This document shows, piece after piece, positions 22,173 through 35,319 of a DNA stretch of 64,000 nucleotides; position 1 is the stretch's first letter, and each line of letters starts with the position of its first letter. The position numbers were made by a program, and so were the translations under genes. The DNA comes from Pyricularia pennisetigena (taxonomy: Eukaryota; Ascomycota; Sordariomycetes; Magnaporthales; Pyriculariaceae): the NCBI RefSeq assembly GCF_004337985.1, contig NW_021940920.1:1534549-1598548 (forward strand), read 5' to 3'. The notes under the pieces were generated by a model. The model was not told the DNA's origin. It was given only the letters and a program-made list of their open reading frames with translations, and did no database searches.

Positions 22173-24730
22173 GACGCTTTGCCCCTTTGGCATCTTTTGC
22201 GGAACTCCAAAAACAGTGAATGGCTGTATACAGGGTGGCTATTGACAAGTACTGAACTCATGCGACAATGAGCATCTTTACTGCGTTGCGACTCGAAACA
22301 AGCCTGTCTTTTTTTAGTTTTTCTTTTTTTTTCTATTTCGTTTTTTTTTTCTTTCGTTCAAGATACCACAGAAGACTGAAGGCAGCAGGAGCTGCCACGA
22401 GCCGTTGAGGTTCTTGCAGACGTTTCTACCACGGTTTTCTTCACTTTGTTTGTATCAAGAAGCATCTCCACTCAGACTGCGCTGTTTTAACAGCAACGCC
22501 ACTATCACAAGACCTCTACAAGGACGCCAACACAGGATCTGATATGGATCCATCATCTACAATCTGTTTGAAGTCGCCATTTCCTTTACTCTCTGTTTGT
22601 ACGACAAGATCATATGCACGACGGCATGACGATTCACGAATTTACGACAATGAAGCTTATCAGGGCGCGGATCTGTCGCAATCTGATATGGGCAATTTTC
22701 CATTTTCTTTCTTTCTTTCCGGCAACATCACCGAGTCGACCACGGCAGCACGCGCCAGAGTCGTCAAGGCTCGTCGGCACCAAGAACTGCTGCGATCTGG
22801 GATAGGTCGCTGGTTGAAGACTTTGTTCCCTTCTGCAAACTGCCACGGTAACGGCAATAGGGACACTGGAGATTATCGGAACTGTTGAAGGTGTCGGGCT
22901 GTTTGGCTCGACGCTAGTACGCAGCTTCATGCTCCGTTCTATTCTGCAGTCCTTTTAAAATTCGACTCAGGATTGGTTTTCTTTTCCGAGGGAAAGAAAT
23001 ATTTGCGTTGGCAACGACGGTAAAGCTACTTACTACCTGGGAACCATTTGACGAGGGGGGGAGCTGGCCTACAAAGGGGGACATCTTTTTTTATCGAGGA
23101 TTTCCTTTAGGGTTAGGGACATTTCCTTGGGGGATGCGACCAACATGTACTTGGTCAAGGGGGAACTTTTGTTTTCGCCTCACATAGTCACAATGTTACC
23201 ACTGGCACCCATTGCCCTTTCCGGCGCCCAACCAAACATGCCACAATTTACTGACTTGTTCAGGATGGAACCGATCGTGATGAACTTATGGGTAGGCACA
23301 TACGCATTTGGATTTCCACTTGAGACTTGAGAGAAAAATGTCCCAGCTTTGGGATGTAGATTAGATACCAGCTGCTTGTCCTGGCTAATCGCGGGAGCTA
23401 CTATCGTGAGTGTCAGTGAAGACTACCATTTCTCCACAAGTTGCTAGCTTCATTCTTGGATCTATTCCGCGGCTTCAAACGGTAGCGAATCCAAATCACT
23501 CTCCTCCTTGCGCCGTGGGTACACAAGCTTAACCTCTGGATCGACCAAAGTGTACGGTTCCTGTCAGATCAACAGTGGACAAAGAAACACAGACGATACG
23601 CAGGGCAACTGAGTAGAGTGTATATTTTGGCTGCAAGCGGAATTGAAGACAAACACCAAGCCAGACGATGAACAAATCAAATCATGACAAAAAAAAAAAG
23701 CGTGTCATTCCCAAACGTATTTGCATTTCATTAGTCAACTTCTTTATTTTTTTAATCTTTTTTTTTTTTGTCTTTCGTTGTCAATCTGTGAGCTCAACTG
23801 TCCCAGAAAGCGTACCATGTGCTTTTGCACGCATGGATCAGACAAAGTCGATCTTTGAACATTTGCATTGCACCACTGCCATTATAATCGCCCTGATAAA
23901 ACACATTAACAACAGTGGCTGCCCTTGTCGGCTTTTACATGGCGCCTAGTATTGTCTGGGGTGTTTTCTTCTTAAAACACCTACCTATCTATCCATCCAT
24001 GTATACATTTCTGGTTTGAGTGGCTTGGAATGATTTTCTTGGATTGCAACAGTACCCAGAGAAATGCAGTGGCATGGCATGCGGCGGTTGCGCTATAATA
24101 CTGATTTTTCTTTTTAGCCAGTTGAAAGGTAGAATCTTCATGGTAAATGCGGGCTTCCATTTAGCAAAGCCTACTCGATGTGTCCCTTCTGAGTATCAAT
24201 TAATACTCTGCTCCCTGTCATCCAGCACGTCCAATCATTAGAGTTGCTGATAGAGATTCATTCGACGAGGCCATTGTTGACCCAAAGACTTGTTGTTACA
24301 CGCGAAATGACCGCGTTTGGGTGTCACATGGCCGAAATGCTGGTCACGTGCAAGCATACCAGACCGGGCCGGCGATTGCATATGCAGCCTCCACTACTCC
24401 AGTCGCGGGCATGTGCCGGTATCTGATCGACTTCTTTACTATACTCTTGATTGCGGGGTCAGAGTGTTGGTTGGTGCGATTTCTGAGCTCCATCATCACG
24501 GATAAACAAACAGGCGATAGATACCAAGGCTTGCCAACGGTTTACTATGGTGGTAGGGGTAAAAATCCCCATCCCTAAACAGTGGTGGTAAATCTGCAGC
24601 CACGTGGGACTTGTGTTTTTTTCTTCCGTTTTTAGTAGCAATTTATATGATATGATAAACGGAAGGACGTATGCGTTTTCATTGCGTTTGGGTAACATGT
24701 TTCATTGTCACAATGTTTTTTTTATATAAT
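22173..24730. other. Intergenic, no gene seen
   Basis: Poly-T and poly-A tracts and short open frames occur only. A 16-bp sequence, ACTATGGTGGTAGGGG at 24544-24559, recurs at 51021-51036 with about 30 bp of weaker flanking similarity, suggesting two ends of one transposon family. Confidence 0.4.
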
Positions 24731-24995
24731 TGTCACGTGTGCCCCTGAGGATTTAACGCATAAGCCAATAGATTAAAAGATCCAGCAGTACCTGCATTTG
24801 GCAAATACTTGGTCGGTCCCAACTATATAAGGCGTGTCACCTTTTAATCGTGACAATTCTTTACATGTAATTATTATTGAGTTTGATGATTAAACAAATT
24901 AATTATAAACTCATAATTGCAATTGTAGTTTTGAATTTTAAAATAGTTACATTAATTAATATATATTAAATAGTTGACCCAAATGCATTGTAACA
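24731..24995. repeat. Possible solo LTR or AT-rich insertion
   Basis: A sharply AT-rich 265-bp island begins TGTCACGTGTG and ends CATTGTAACA, giving imperfect inverted ends TGTCAC/GTAACA, with a TATA-like ACTATATAAGG inside. No target duplication is visible (ATAAT versus GGGCG), so the call is tentative. Confidence 0.3.
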
Positions 24996-27129
24996 GGGCG
25001 GGTTTCGCCTAGTCCCATAGGACGTCAGGTTAAACGACAGGCTAGCACAAAAGGTCAAACAATAAATTACCAAAAAAAACAAAAAAAAACCAGGGAGGCT
25101 TGTCGGAGGTACGACGTTGCTGCAGCTGAAGCGGTCGCTCTTGCAACTGAAAACTTAATGGTTACGAAGTACCTTGCAAAAAGGTTTGGAGACAGCGAAA
25201 CCCTTGCTGCGACAACTGGAAGCTCGGGTTTTTGTCAGGAGTGTGCCGACAACCCGTTCGGCGCGAGATGGGTTGGTAACCTTTTTTTTTTCTATCCACC
25301 ATGCACGTGACACGTGGCAAGAAAAAATGTCCTGTCGCCCTTGGGGAAAATCCCTCGCGCCTTGCCTGGGTCTTGATGCCCGTCAATTGATAGCAGCCCT
25401 AATGCAAGAACGATGCGACAACTGGTTCTCTACCCTTTCCCGGCATGGGCTCTTTTTTTTGGAATCCTTGCTTTGAACTATAATGGGAATTTTGTTTATT
25501 CTGCTTTCCTTTTACAATTTTCCAGCGTGGTGAGTTTGCTCTTCCGACCAATTTTCCATTGAGGTTTGAAAACAAAGTGAACCCTGCAAGCAAGGAGCTT
25601 TTTGCTCCACCCGTGTGGTGGTATTGCGCCGGTCAGGACCCTTCCCGGCTGAACTAATTTGGTGCAAAGTGGCCCGGGCGCCTTCGCCTGTCAAAGACGG
25701 GCTGACGTGGGGAATGAGCGACCTCCAAATTTACCACCTTGACCGTCAAAGACTCCGATGCCCTCTGCCCGCCACGTCAAAAACTCCGATGCGAAGATCA
25801 GTCTTGTGGACTTTTGTTATTTGCGGGGCATAACGTGCCAGGGGGGAAACAACGACATTTGGACATTGGGATATTGTGATTGGGGGAAAAAAAAAAGAAA
25901 GAAAGAAAGTGCGCCATCAAAGTCCAAGTCTACGCCAAGCCTCTTCACCTCTAGGCGTCGTTGCTTTTAATTCGACGCACCTATTGCTCTGCTCCTCATT
26001 GGCAAGCATGCAACCGAAGCATGGCAACATGCCATGGCTGAACCACATGTGATAGTATTTTAGACTGGTCTACTATCTCGTAAGTGGTTCTGCTGATGCC
26101 AAGGATTGATTCGTGTCTAGTACCCGGGGAAGAGGTCGGCATGTTTCCTGAAAAGGATTGGTTTTATAACGCAAAGAGAACCCCCTGAAATAATTTGGGA
26201 CCAATGCAGTTCAAATGATATCTACCGCCCCTGTTGCGTCCGAACCTGTCTTACCAGGTCTTTTTCTTCTTCTGGCAATCACCCACAGCATCGTCACTTT
26301 AGTATTAACCTAGGTCTAGGTGCTGTTTCGTATGATTGGGGTTTTGTGTCGAACCTCGGAGATACCCTGGGACGGAGCGAAAAAGTCTATTCCAGTGACA
26401 TTGCCTGTAAGCCAGGAACAAGGTAATCAGGGTTGGTTTGAAGAAAAAGTCAAACATGGTCAGAATTTTCTTATCTTATTTTTTTTTTTTTTTTCTTTTT
26501 TTCATCTATTTTTGACCAAAATGACTCGGTTTCGCCTTATTTTGGACGTTTTTTGTCAGCTCTCAAAAGTTAAGCCGAAGGCAATACCCTGATTAACTTT
26601 TGAATCTTTTCAACAAACCTTGTAGGCACAGCACAGAAAGAAATTTAGTGCGGCGATGCCAATCGTCGCTTCTGTCCTTTTCCACCCCACACCTCGGTAT
26701 CTTCCCACCGAGCTCATAGGGCCAGACCATTGGACCTGAGCTGCTATCTTTTATTGTACTTTTGTATCGTGAGATTGAAAACATGTTCTCGGCAAGGATT
26801 GGCCGCCAGCCCTGCCACATTGATCTCCCTTGGCAGGCTTACAGTGGATTGATGCCTATGGCTTCGTTCCCGTGTGTTCTTCCATGACCCCTAGGTGATT
26901 TCCGCCGCTGACAGTCTGTATGCACGTTTCACTTATTCTTCTTCCTCCCTGCCCGTGGGGGGTTTTTTTTATGTTTTTTTTCTCATTTCATCTTCCACAC
27001 TACCTTCCTCCCTAGGTACCTAGCGTTTCTCCTTAACACCCAAATCTTCATCCAAAAAAAAAAAAAAAAGTACTTACCTACCTACCCTGGTAGGAGGCAG
27101 TCATCAGGAATCTTATCGCGCAACAAGTC
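24996..27129. other. Intergenic, no gene seen
   Basis: There are short open frames without domains, a T-run at about 26478-26495 and a leader-like zone (26940-27129) with an A-run and CCTACCTACC before the next gene. Confidence 0.4.
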
Positions 27130-28625
27130 ATGGGACAGTACGCTGCCCCTTGGGCCAATCGCGTCACTCGCGGCTACTTTGGCGGCGGCGGCGGGCATCT
27201 CCTCATGCTCTTGATTCCTGTGGCGCTTTTCTTATTTGGCATGACCTTCCTCCCCAAGTACACGTACAACGACCCCACGTCGGCCTTCTTCAGTCCGACA
27301 CACGCCTACGGCCGCAGGTATAGCAATGTCCGCCTGGAGGAGAGCAGAGAGTTCATCAGGAAATACAATGCGACTGGCGCGCCCGAGTTCCGTCGCGAGC
27401 TCCCCATCAACCCCGCCAACCCGCCGCCCTTCCTGTGCGCCACCGTCACCACCGTCGTTCGTCCCAGCGGTGCCATCTACTTCCCAGAAACCGTTGGCAG
27501 CCTCCTGGCCGGCTTGAGCCAAAAGGAGCGTGACCAGATCTACCTGATGCCCCTCTTTGGACACACCAACCAGTCGGAGCATCCCATCTTTGGCCAGCCG
27601 TGGTTGGGCAGGGTCACGGACCGCATCCTGTCGTACGCGGACCCGGACATGGACACCAAGGACAGGGAGCACGTTGCCGAGCTGGAGCTCGAGTACAAGA
27701 GGACCGGAGTCCCGGACAGGGAGAAGATGATGTTCGACTACAGCTATGCGATCAAGGCGTGCGCCGCAACCAAGGCGCCGTATGTTTTGTATTTTGAGGA
27801 CGACGTCGCCTTTGCGGACGGCTGGTTCCACAGGACCAAGAAGGCTTTGTTCGAGGCCGAGCAAAAGACCAGAGACGATAAGCGAGGCTGTGAGTTTTGA
27901 ACCGATCCCCCTCAGATATAGTCTTTTATTTTTATTCCCTCTCCTACGAGGCTAACATTTTTTTTCTCTTTTTTTTTGCGACAGTCTTTTACCTCCGACT
28001 CTTCCACATCTCCAAAAAGGAATGGCCCTCAGAGTTCAAGGTCAGCTACTTCCGGACCTCTGCGGTTCTGCTCGTCATCTTCCTGCTCATCTGGCGCTTC
28101 AGCAAGCCGACGTTTGCGCAATCGCTGCGCCAAAAGAGCGCCAACAAGGGCGGCCTGATCGCCATCACGGCCCTGGCCACCTACGCCGTGTACACGTACC
28201 TCTACTTCAGCGCGGGGGTCGCGCTCGCACACGGTCCCGAGAGGGGCGTATTCGCCATGAACTCGTGCTGCGCGCAGGCGACCATCTTCCCCAACAGGAT
28301 GGTGGAGCCGCTGACGAGCTGGTACCGCGAGAAGAGGATCGGGTTCGTCGACGAGCTGGCCGAGAAGGTAGCCGTCGAGAAGCCGGACGTGTTCGGTCCC
28401 AGGTTCTACGTCAAGCCGGCACTGGTCCAGCACGTCGGCAGCAAGTCGTCAAAGGGCGACAACTGGGGCAGCGACAAGCCCGGCCAGATGGCCGAGGCGG
28501 AGAGGGTTTGGAACTTTGGCTTCGAGGCTTGGAACCAGAAGAGTCTGAGGGCAGATCACAGGAGGGCCGTCGCTGCGGGTGCGGGGCTGCAGAGGCGCGG
28601 CGCGGTCATCTACCGGGCGGCATGA
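27130..28625 (+). CDS. PGAP4-like GPI-glycan glycosyltransferase
   Basis: Two exons, 27130-27889 and 27985-28625 (intron 95 nt, GTGAGT...GACAG), encode 466 aa. An N-terminal signal anchor (residues about 23-42) precedes a GT-A-type domain. YVLYFEDDV (219-226) supplies the DxD-like EDD motif. Two further hydrophobic segments (about 277-292 and 309-335) sit inside the catalytic domain, followed by the C-terminal half (NSCCAQATIFPN, then FGPRFYVKPALVQHVGS). A GT-A fold interrupted by paired membrane helices is the known architecture of PGAP4/TMEM246, the Golgi GalNAc transferase that adds a side chain to GPI anchors. Fungal relatives are usually annotated only as integral membrane proteins. The assignment rests on architecture and motifs, so the donor sugar is uncertain. 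The intron falls between the EDD block and the membrane hairpin. Confidence 0.75.
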
Positions 28626-29854
28626 GGTGTTGCGATACGAGGTGTGGTTGCCGTCATCGCCGCTGCCGCTGCCGCAGGAGCCCGGGACACGAACCAGTCG
28701 TGGAGGCGGGTTTTGGCGGCTATTGTCGAAATCCTTCACAAAAAAAAAAAAAAAAAAAAAGGCCACCCACCAGGGACTATACATGTCATGGGCATCTCGC
28801 CTCGACCCTCGAAACGGGCCAGTCACTTATTGCTCCGTTTCCAAGGTCCCGGTCTAGATCGTTTGCGATAGACCAAACCAGGCCGTTGAATTGGAAAGAA
28901 AAAACAGGCTATCCAACTGCCAGTGCAACAAGCCATTGTGCTGTGGCCAAAATCGAGCCCAAGCACACACACACACACACACACAGGGACGTTTTACGTC
29001 AACACACTCGACATGATGGTCCTCGAGTACGCAACAGCAATATACCAGATATCATGAGACATTTTCACCATGTATTTATTCATACAAGATATTAATAGAT
29101 TCTGATACCACAACACCAGGTAAACAACTACTGATCCACAGCCTATGATTAGCACGAAAGCTTTTCTGTCTGTGTCATCAAGGATGTGCCGGTGGTGGAT
29201 TGACTGCCAAGCATTTTGAGTTCTTAACGATCGGCAGTAGTCCATTTGCCTGTGCCGGAGCGAAAGGTGTGAACGACTCGTACACATCAGTATCACCGCT
29301 GTTGCAGTGAACAGCACTTTAGGGTATTTTAGCGGCTGATCTGACTGGGATCTCGACATCTGAGCAGGGCAGCATCTGTCATGTATGATTTACAATGCCA
29401 ATATCCACAAGAACACGAGACAGGTGGGATTCCGGTTCAGAAATCAGGTATTGTCAATTGCTTGCAAAGGAACAGAAAAAAAAAATAGTAAAATCGAACG
29501 CTCCGTCGTGTCCCATTACCAGCAAGGGGCTCCAAAAAGTCAAGACCCGTCTGTGATGAGAAGCAACCCCAGCATCCGAAGTGGAAAGAGCAGAAATAAA
29601 ATCCCGCCCGCCGCTGTTGAATTGGTATCACTTGGCCCGGCTGAGCGACCGGCCCACCGGTCGCCCTACCAGTCCCATATTTGTCCTCCATTGTCCTCCC
29701 CGACAACAACCAAACCTCCCCCATCCCCCACGCCCGCGGCTCGAACAAGAGGGAACGTCCCATCCATTTCCCCCCGCCTCCATTCCCCCAAGTCGCACGT
29801 CCCGTCCCATTTTTCGCCCTTGAGAGTCCCGCTTTTTTTTGGTTTTCGGATGCT
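28626..29854. other. Intergenic between convergent genes
   Basis: It holds a 20-bp poly-A tract at 28741-28760 and an (AC)n microsatellite at about 28966-28985. No gene is seen. It is the shared 3' region of the PGAP4-like gene and the minus-strand gene at 29855-30133. Confidence 0.5.
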
Positions 29855-30133
29855 TTATATCGGGTTGGCGATGAGGTAGACCATGACGACGGGCCAGGCG
29901 GTGCTGAGGATGAAGGCGAGCAGGACGGAGCCGGCGCCCGTCTCCCTGGAGCGATCCCAGCGGGCCAGGAGAGCGAGCGCCCACCAGATCATGGCGATGC
30001 CGTAGACGGACCCGAGCCAGAGGAAGCCAAAGATCCTGGCGTTGAGGGCGTCCTGGGGGCTGATGGCTCCCCTGACGGCCGGGGCCTTGGGGTCCATCCA
30101 CACCAGGTCGTTGAGGAATCCGAACTGACCCAT
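29855..30133 (-). CDS. 92-aa two-helix membrane protein, unknown function
   Basis: A single-exon minus-strand gene starts in good context (GTCAAAATGGG). The short N-terminus (MGQFGFLNDLVWMDPKAP) is followed by two hydrophobic segments (about 34-56 and 69-89) separated by a charged loop (RWDRSRETGAG), forming a helical hairpin. Codon bias is strongly GC-ending, like the confident genes. An in-frame ATG 27 codons upstream would add a Lys/Phe-rich leader; it is less likely because the context of the inner ATG is better. No known family is recognised. Confidence 0.6.
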   Translation of the reverse strand: MGQFGFLNDLVWMDPKAPAVRGAISPQDALNARIFGFLWLGSVYGIAMIWWALALLARWDRSRETGAGSVLLAFILSTAWPVVMVYLIANPI

Positions 30134-32332
30134 TTTGACGGTTTTTTTTTGTTCTAGTGGCGATTCGACTGAAAAAAAAAAAAGAGACGGCGTGCGTCGA
30201 AAGTTCGGGCCCAAGGTTGTATCAGTTCAGACTAGGTTGGAGTAATGGCGGCTCAACCGAGTCGTTCGAGAGAAAGTTTGTTTGCAAGTAGGTTCTGTCT
30301 GTTCTTTGGGTTTGGCGCAATGACAATTAAATCGCTTTATTCCGAGGGTTAAAAAAAAAAGTTGAGTATACGTCGTTTGCGTCCTTGGATTGTCGGTTTG
30401 ACCAGCAAGACTGAGTATTGACAAAGCGAACGTATAGAAAAAAAAACTAAACCCCGGTGAAGGAAAAATAAAACAAAATAAATTGCAGTAAAAAAAAAAT
30501 CAATCCGCAGGACCGAATGGAGAGAAGTGAATGGGTTCAAGGTGGTGTGGGATGGTGCGGGAGGGAAAGAAATGAAACGGTCAAATAGAAGAGAAGAAAG
30601 AAAAAAAAACGAAAGGGCAAAAGATGGGGAAATGTGATGACGGGATGCAGAATCCCATCTTTTTGCCATTCGAGTCCTTGGTTACCGGTTCAAAGACAGA
30701 GAACAAGAGACCCAACTGGGGCCCGTGCTGCCCTCCTCACACACTGGCTGGTCGCATGTCCTGACGATCTGACACTGGGCGACAGGGGGAGGCTCTCAAG
30801 GGGCTTTGTGCTTCTTGGTGCTGCTTTTTTAGCGGGTTCCCCGACGCAAACGGTCTCGAAGTGGGGGCCCAGATGTCCAATTAGGAAACGGGCGACAGGC
30901 GGAGCGGGGTATGTGAGACGAGCTCATGGTCGCTGATTCGTCAGGTCGGGCGGTTAGGGGCCCTACTTTTTCTCTCTCACCCAGGTGGTGGTCTGCCCAT
31001 TCATCAGCCCACTCATATCTTGTTTTACGGTTTGCCGTTGTGCCGTGGATCAAGGGCGAAAAAGTTGGGTGACGATGGCAGTCGTTTTTTTTTTTTATCT
31101 TTTATTTTTTGTTCTTTGTTTATTTTTGCAACTTCGCATGTGGTGATCTGGTCGGGACTTTTTTTCGTTGTCTCATGCTCATTCTATCCAACTGCCGTTG
31201 TTTTAATAAAAGTTAATGTCTCTCTCAATCACATTCTTATCATCCAACTTATCACAATTCAAGGTCACGCAGCATTCTTTCAACCAATAACGGCCTTCCG
31301 GCATCTCTTATTGCTTAATTGCTAGTATCTACAGCACAGAAGCAGACAGAACCAATAGCGGAAAACCGAACATCCCTGTCAAGGGGTCAACCATTCACCT
31401 GATTCGGCTCCCCTGGTCGGATATTCACCTCGCTTGACGGGAAACATACGATCCGTGCCTGGGTACCCAGCTAGAATCCCTTGTCCTTCTCCCAACTCAA
31501 TCCTGAACAAACTCATCCGTCATCGTCTGGGGGGTGACACCATGTTCGTCTGTTTTTCCCTCTTCTCTCCGTCACGAATTAATTGCCGCCAGATGCAGGT
31601 ACGAGTAATCACAGGGTTTCTTTGCATTTCATTTTTATTTTTATTTTGTCTCTTTTGGGACCGTCGAGTTTAAGCTATCGCTTGGCTCCCATGCATCTTG
31701 ACCCGATTCTACAATGCAATCAATCTGCAGTGAAACGGATTCGCTGGATCACCCGTCAACGGCGTCACGTGGATTCGGGGGCTTATTTAACAAACAGTAC
31801 AGTAGCTCCGTATCCATTGCTACGTCGTAGCATTTTTCGAGCGAGGGCCCCCGGACCCTCCTCCCAAAGTGCCAATGAAATTGTTTCTATCCTCGTCTCC
31901 CGGGTTTTAAACGTTAAACTTAGTTTTTTTTCCCCCCCTTGGTTGGTGGCTCACCTGGTTTGTCACAAGCACTGCAAACCCAGCCCGACGCAGTGGGCCG
32001 GAACCTAGAGCTTTATTTTACACTCCCTGCTGACACCTTTGCGTGCACCGTCCGCCTGCCACAGCTTTGCTCCTCCAGCGCTTGAACAATCAGCCATGAT
32101 TCGCATCCTAGGGCCCTTATGTGCGGTGCAGAAACTCTTTTCTTCCATGATCCATGGCGCTCGATGCCGGTCTTAACCGCAGCCACGAGGACTGAAACTT
32201 GCCCTCTCAAGCATCAGCCATCAACATGGGTGAGCAGATGACGCATCTCCGGTGTCTGCACAGTGTGGTTTTTGTTCTTTTTTATTTTTATTTTTATTTT
32301 CGGCTGTAGTCAGTCAGGTCATCCATTACCTA
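30134..32332. other. Intergenic, no gene seen
   Basis: Long A/T homopolymers (30170-30660) mark the leader of the minus-strand gene. The rest has no supported coding region. Confidence 0.45.
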
Positions 32333-33130
32333 CTGTTCTACTTGTATACCACCGGTTGCCTGCCATTTCAACTCGGACCATCTCCCGTTCCCTCGTATCT
32401 TGTCCGCGGCGACCATGACAATGATCAGCTCGTCGTCCGCAATCCTCATCAGACGGGGTGCACTGAAAGCGGCAACGCCCAGATCCACCCATTCCGCGCC
32501 CCACTTTGTGCCCACCAGTGCCTTGCCATTCAGCCTCCCGTCCCCTTTGTCGATGGCGACGGCGTTGATGCGGGCTCTTGCGGAGCCCATGGCCAACCCG
32601 GCTGCGTTGTTGAAAAAAAAAGAACTCGCTACGACCCTCTAAATAGCTGTATTGTTGTTGCTCGTGCTTTTGAAAGTTAAAATGTTGCAATGCGTCGTTC
32701 CCTTGGACGCCACCAAAGTCGAACCGGTCACTGGACACCTCGATCAGGACCGGCCGGGAACCCAGGTTGAATATACCGCCAGCACTGTGCTGCTGCGATC
32801 AGGTAAAGCTGCAAAAACCGTTCTCCTTATGTAGGCCGCGAAGCCGAGGGTCGTGTTGGAGTAGACCACCACGTCGCACCGTGTTGTCGGCCCGTCGCGG
32901 TAGCATGGCGCGCTCCTGTTCACCAGTCCGTCTTTCCCAGGTTGACCGCATCACTGGCCGTGCCGTTGGTAGGGTTGATCTTGCGGAAGATCACGTGATA
33001 AAATATTGGCAGCTGCCGACCCTAAGACCAACCCAAAGAAGGATACGTTGTGCCTGCATTTGATAGAAAGGATCGTAGAGGCTGGGGTATCTGGATAGAA
33101 TCCACTATTGCCGTAGGATCGAAACTGTTA
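32333..33130 (-). pseudogene. Beta-propeller lectin-like gene remnant
   Basis: Minus-strand translation in changing frames gives repeated blade-like motifs. One is NLGSRPVLIEVSSDRFDFGG followed by VQGNDALQHF. A second reads KWGAEWVDLGVAAFSAPRLM followed by DDELIIVMVAADKI and a Trp pair. A weaker third carries DGPTTRCDVVVYSNTTLGFA. Spacing and residues (W..LG....SAP......R.DVF..G.D.AL) match the repeats of PLL-type/DUF346 beta-propeller lectins. Stops and frame changes interrupt it, one at a T9 run near 32610-32620, and no start or signal peptide is found. It lies downstream of the amylase gene on the same strand but is not part of it. It could be a multi-intron gene I have failed to join, but decay is more likely. 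Confidence 0.45.
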
Positions 33131-33507
33131 GAAAAAAAAAAAAGAACCGCCTGGGGCCGATGTCATTTATCGCATGTCAGCTGTGCGGTCACCAGCAAGG
33201 GGATGGATGGCGGGCGACTGGTGGACAGCCGTGTTTGATTCGACTAGACTGGTGAAGGACTAAGGACAAAAGAATTCCATGCGGTCCGGGACAGCTTCCA
33301 GGGCGCTTGTGTCGGGAAACGGCTCCGCTGCCTGCGGAACACGGCTCCAACAATCACACCCAATGCTACACCAGCAATGACTTCTGTGCCGCCGCAACGG
33401 CCGTCGAAAAGAAAACTTTCACAATAGGGGAGGGTTCGACAAAACCTGTACCTGCCCTAGGCGACGCCCAGGCTAGTGACCTTTGCCAGCCATGACGTTG
33501 GTCAATC
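33131..33507. other. Spacer downstream of the amylase gene
   Basis: No coding signal is seen. It probably contains the amylase 3' UTR. Confidence 0.4.
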
Positions 33508-35319
33508 CTACCTCGTCGCGTCCTGACCCATGTCCCCTTCTCTGATCCAGACGGCAACACCCCTGGGCCCGACCCAAAAATCGCCATAGCCAGCGGCGTC
33601 AACGACGACCTCACCTCGCGCGCCCAGCAGCAGATCCACCCACCTCTCGCTCGCCCGTTCGACGCCGACAAACATCTTCTGGACGGCATACTGCCAACCG
33701 GCATTCATCACGACCGCCAGGCCGCCGAAGCGCACAAATCCAATGGCCTGTGGGCTGGTGGCAAAGTAGTCGATCTGCCGACCGTGCGCATGGGACCTTC
33801 GGGCCTGCAGCATCTTGGGCAGGATCTGGCCCCCGCAGACCGGCGGGCTGGAGAAGGGGCCGAGGGTTCCTAGCAGGTCGCCGTAGAAGACGCAAGGGGT
33901 GCCGGTGTTTGCACGGAGCAGGATGAGGGCGTAGGCGATGGGGACAAACCATTCGGCCACCGGCGTGTCCATTGTTTGGCCCCGTTGCGTGTCGTGGCTG
34001 GCGACGAATGTCTACGCGCGTATGGACTGTTAGCCTTGCCGTCTCGGTGTTATTGGCGGCTAGTTTGCACTCCTTACTACGGCGTTGTCCGGGTTGCTGG
34101 CACACAAGGTCCCGTCGAAAACAGTCCCTAGATCCGGAATTGGCTCGAAAGAGATCCGGGAGAAGTTTTTGAGGAGAGGCACATCAAACAGCTGTACGCG
34201 GTGGTCCAGTTCCTCGAGGTACTCCTCCAAATCGCTCACATCATCGGAAAAATACTCTCCTATGACGAACCATGGAGGTTTGTCCTGAGCGTTCCGCACT
34301 CGGTCCATATGAGCGACTAAATCTCGTACGAAGCCGCTAGATATGTGTTTAACGGCGTCCAACCGAAGACCTCCAAGCAAAAGCTGACCATTGAGCCACT
34401 CGGCCCAGTTGAAAAACTCACTCCTGACTTCAGGATGTGAATGATCTATGTCTGCAAACATCCTGGCAGCGTCAACATTAGACCGGAGCCCCTGGAAACA
34501 TCTCCGACACTCTCGACACTCACAGGTAGTCATAGTTACCAAGCTCCTTGTTCACATCCTCGGCCCATTTCTTGCCGTCAAACAGCCATATGGCCTTTTC
34601 GCCGGTTGCATGATCATAGTCGACACCTGTAAAGTGCGCCTTGTCCCATCGCATGGAGCTATATTGGTCCCTTCGACCCGGAAAGTCGAACTTGGTCCAC
34701 GCCTCGATCTGCCCCGGGCGACCGACCAGCTTGCGGCGATCTGTAGCACAAGTAAAAAAAAAAAAAAGGGTATAGTGGCGGTTTCTTTTGTCAGCCGCAA
34801 CGAAAACACGCTACGCACGCCATCTTTTTCCCACGGCAACAAGCAGAGGCACCAACCCTTTGGATCAACCCTCGTGGCCAGCACTCGCTCGGTGGAATCC
34901 GCGCCGGCTTTGTGATTCAGCACGGCATCAAACAGGATCTCAATGCCGGCGTCCCCCGCGGCACGGACCAGGTCGTCCAGTTCGGTCCTGGTCCCCCACT
35001 TGGTCGCCCTGGAACCCTTCTGGTCGAACTGGCCGAGGTCATACAGGTCGTAGACGTCGTAGCCGTTGCTCCAGGCACCGCCGCCGCCCTTGCAGGCCGG
35101 TGGGATCCAGAGCTTTGTGATGCCCAGGGGAGCAAGGCTGGGAAGAAGGTTGATAAGTCGGCGCCAGTGACGCTTGTCGGCGGCGAGGTGCCACTCAAAG
35201 GCTTGAAAGAGGGTCTCGTTACGCCTCGACGGCGCAGCGGCTGGGTCAACGTCACCGGTGCGACCGTCGGGGTGTATTGAAGACGGCCGCGGCACCGAAG
35301 TGACTGCCGGAGTTGACAT
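33508..35319 (-). CDS. Intracellular GH13 alpha-amylase
   Basis: Four exons on the minus strand, 35319-34857, 34740-34524, 34462-34078 and 34011-33508, join in frame to 522 aa; introns are 116, 61 and 66 nt. It hydrolyses internal alpha-1,4-glucan bonds. The (beta/alpha)8 barrel regions are visible: DAVLNH (131-136), nucleophile D262 in GLRLDAVKH, acid/base E296 in WFVIGEYF and D362 in ASHDTQ. The absence of a signal peptide and similarity to bacterial liquefying amylases place it in subfamily GH13_5. Fungal members act in the cytosol, and some are linked to making the primer for alpha-1,3-glucan of the cell wall. The segment before the third catalytic Asp reads VASHD, where most relatives have V(D/E)NHD. 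All catalytic residues are present, so the enzyme is likely active. Confidence 0.88.
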
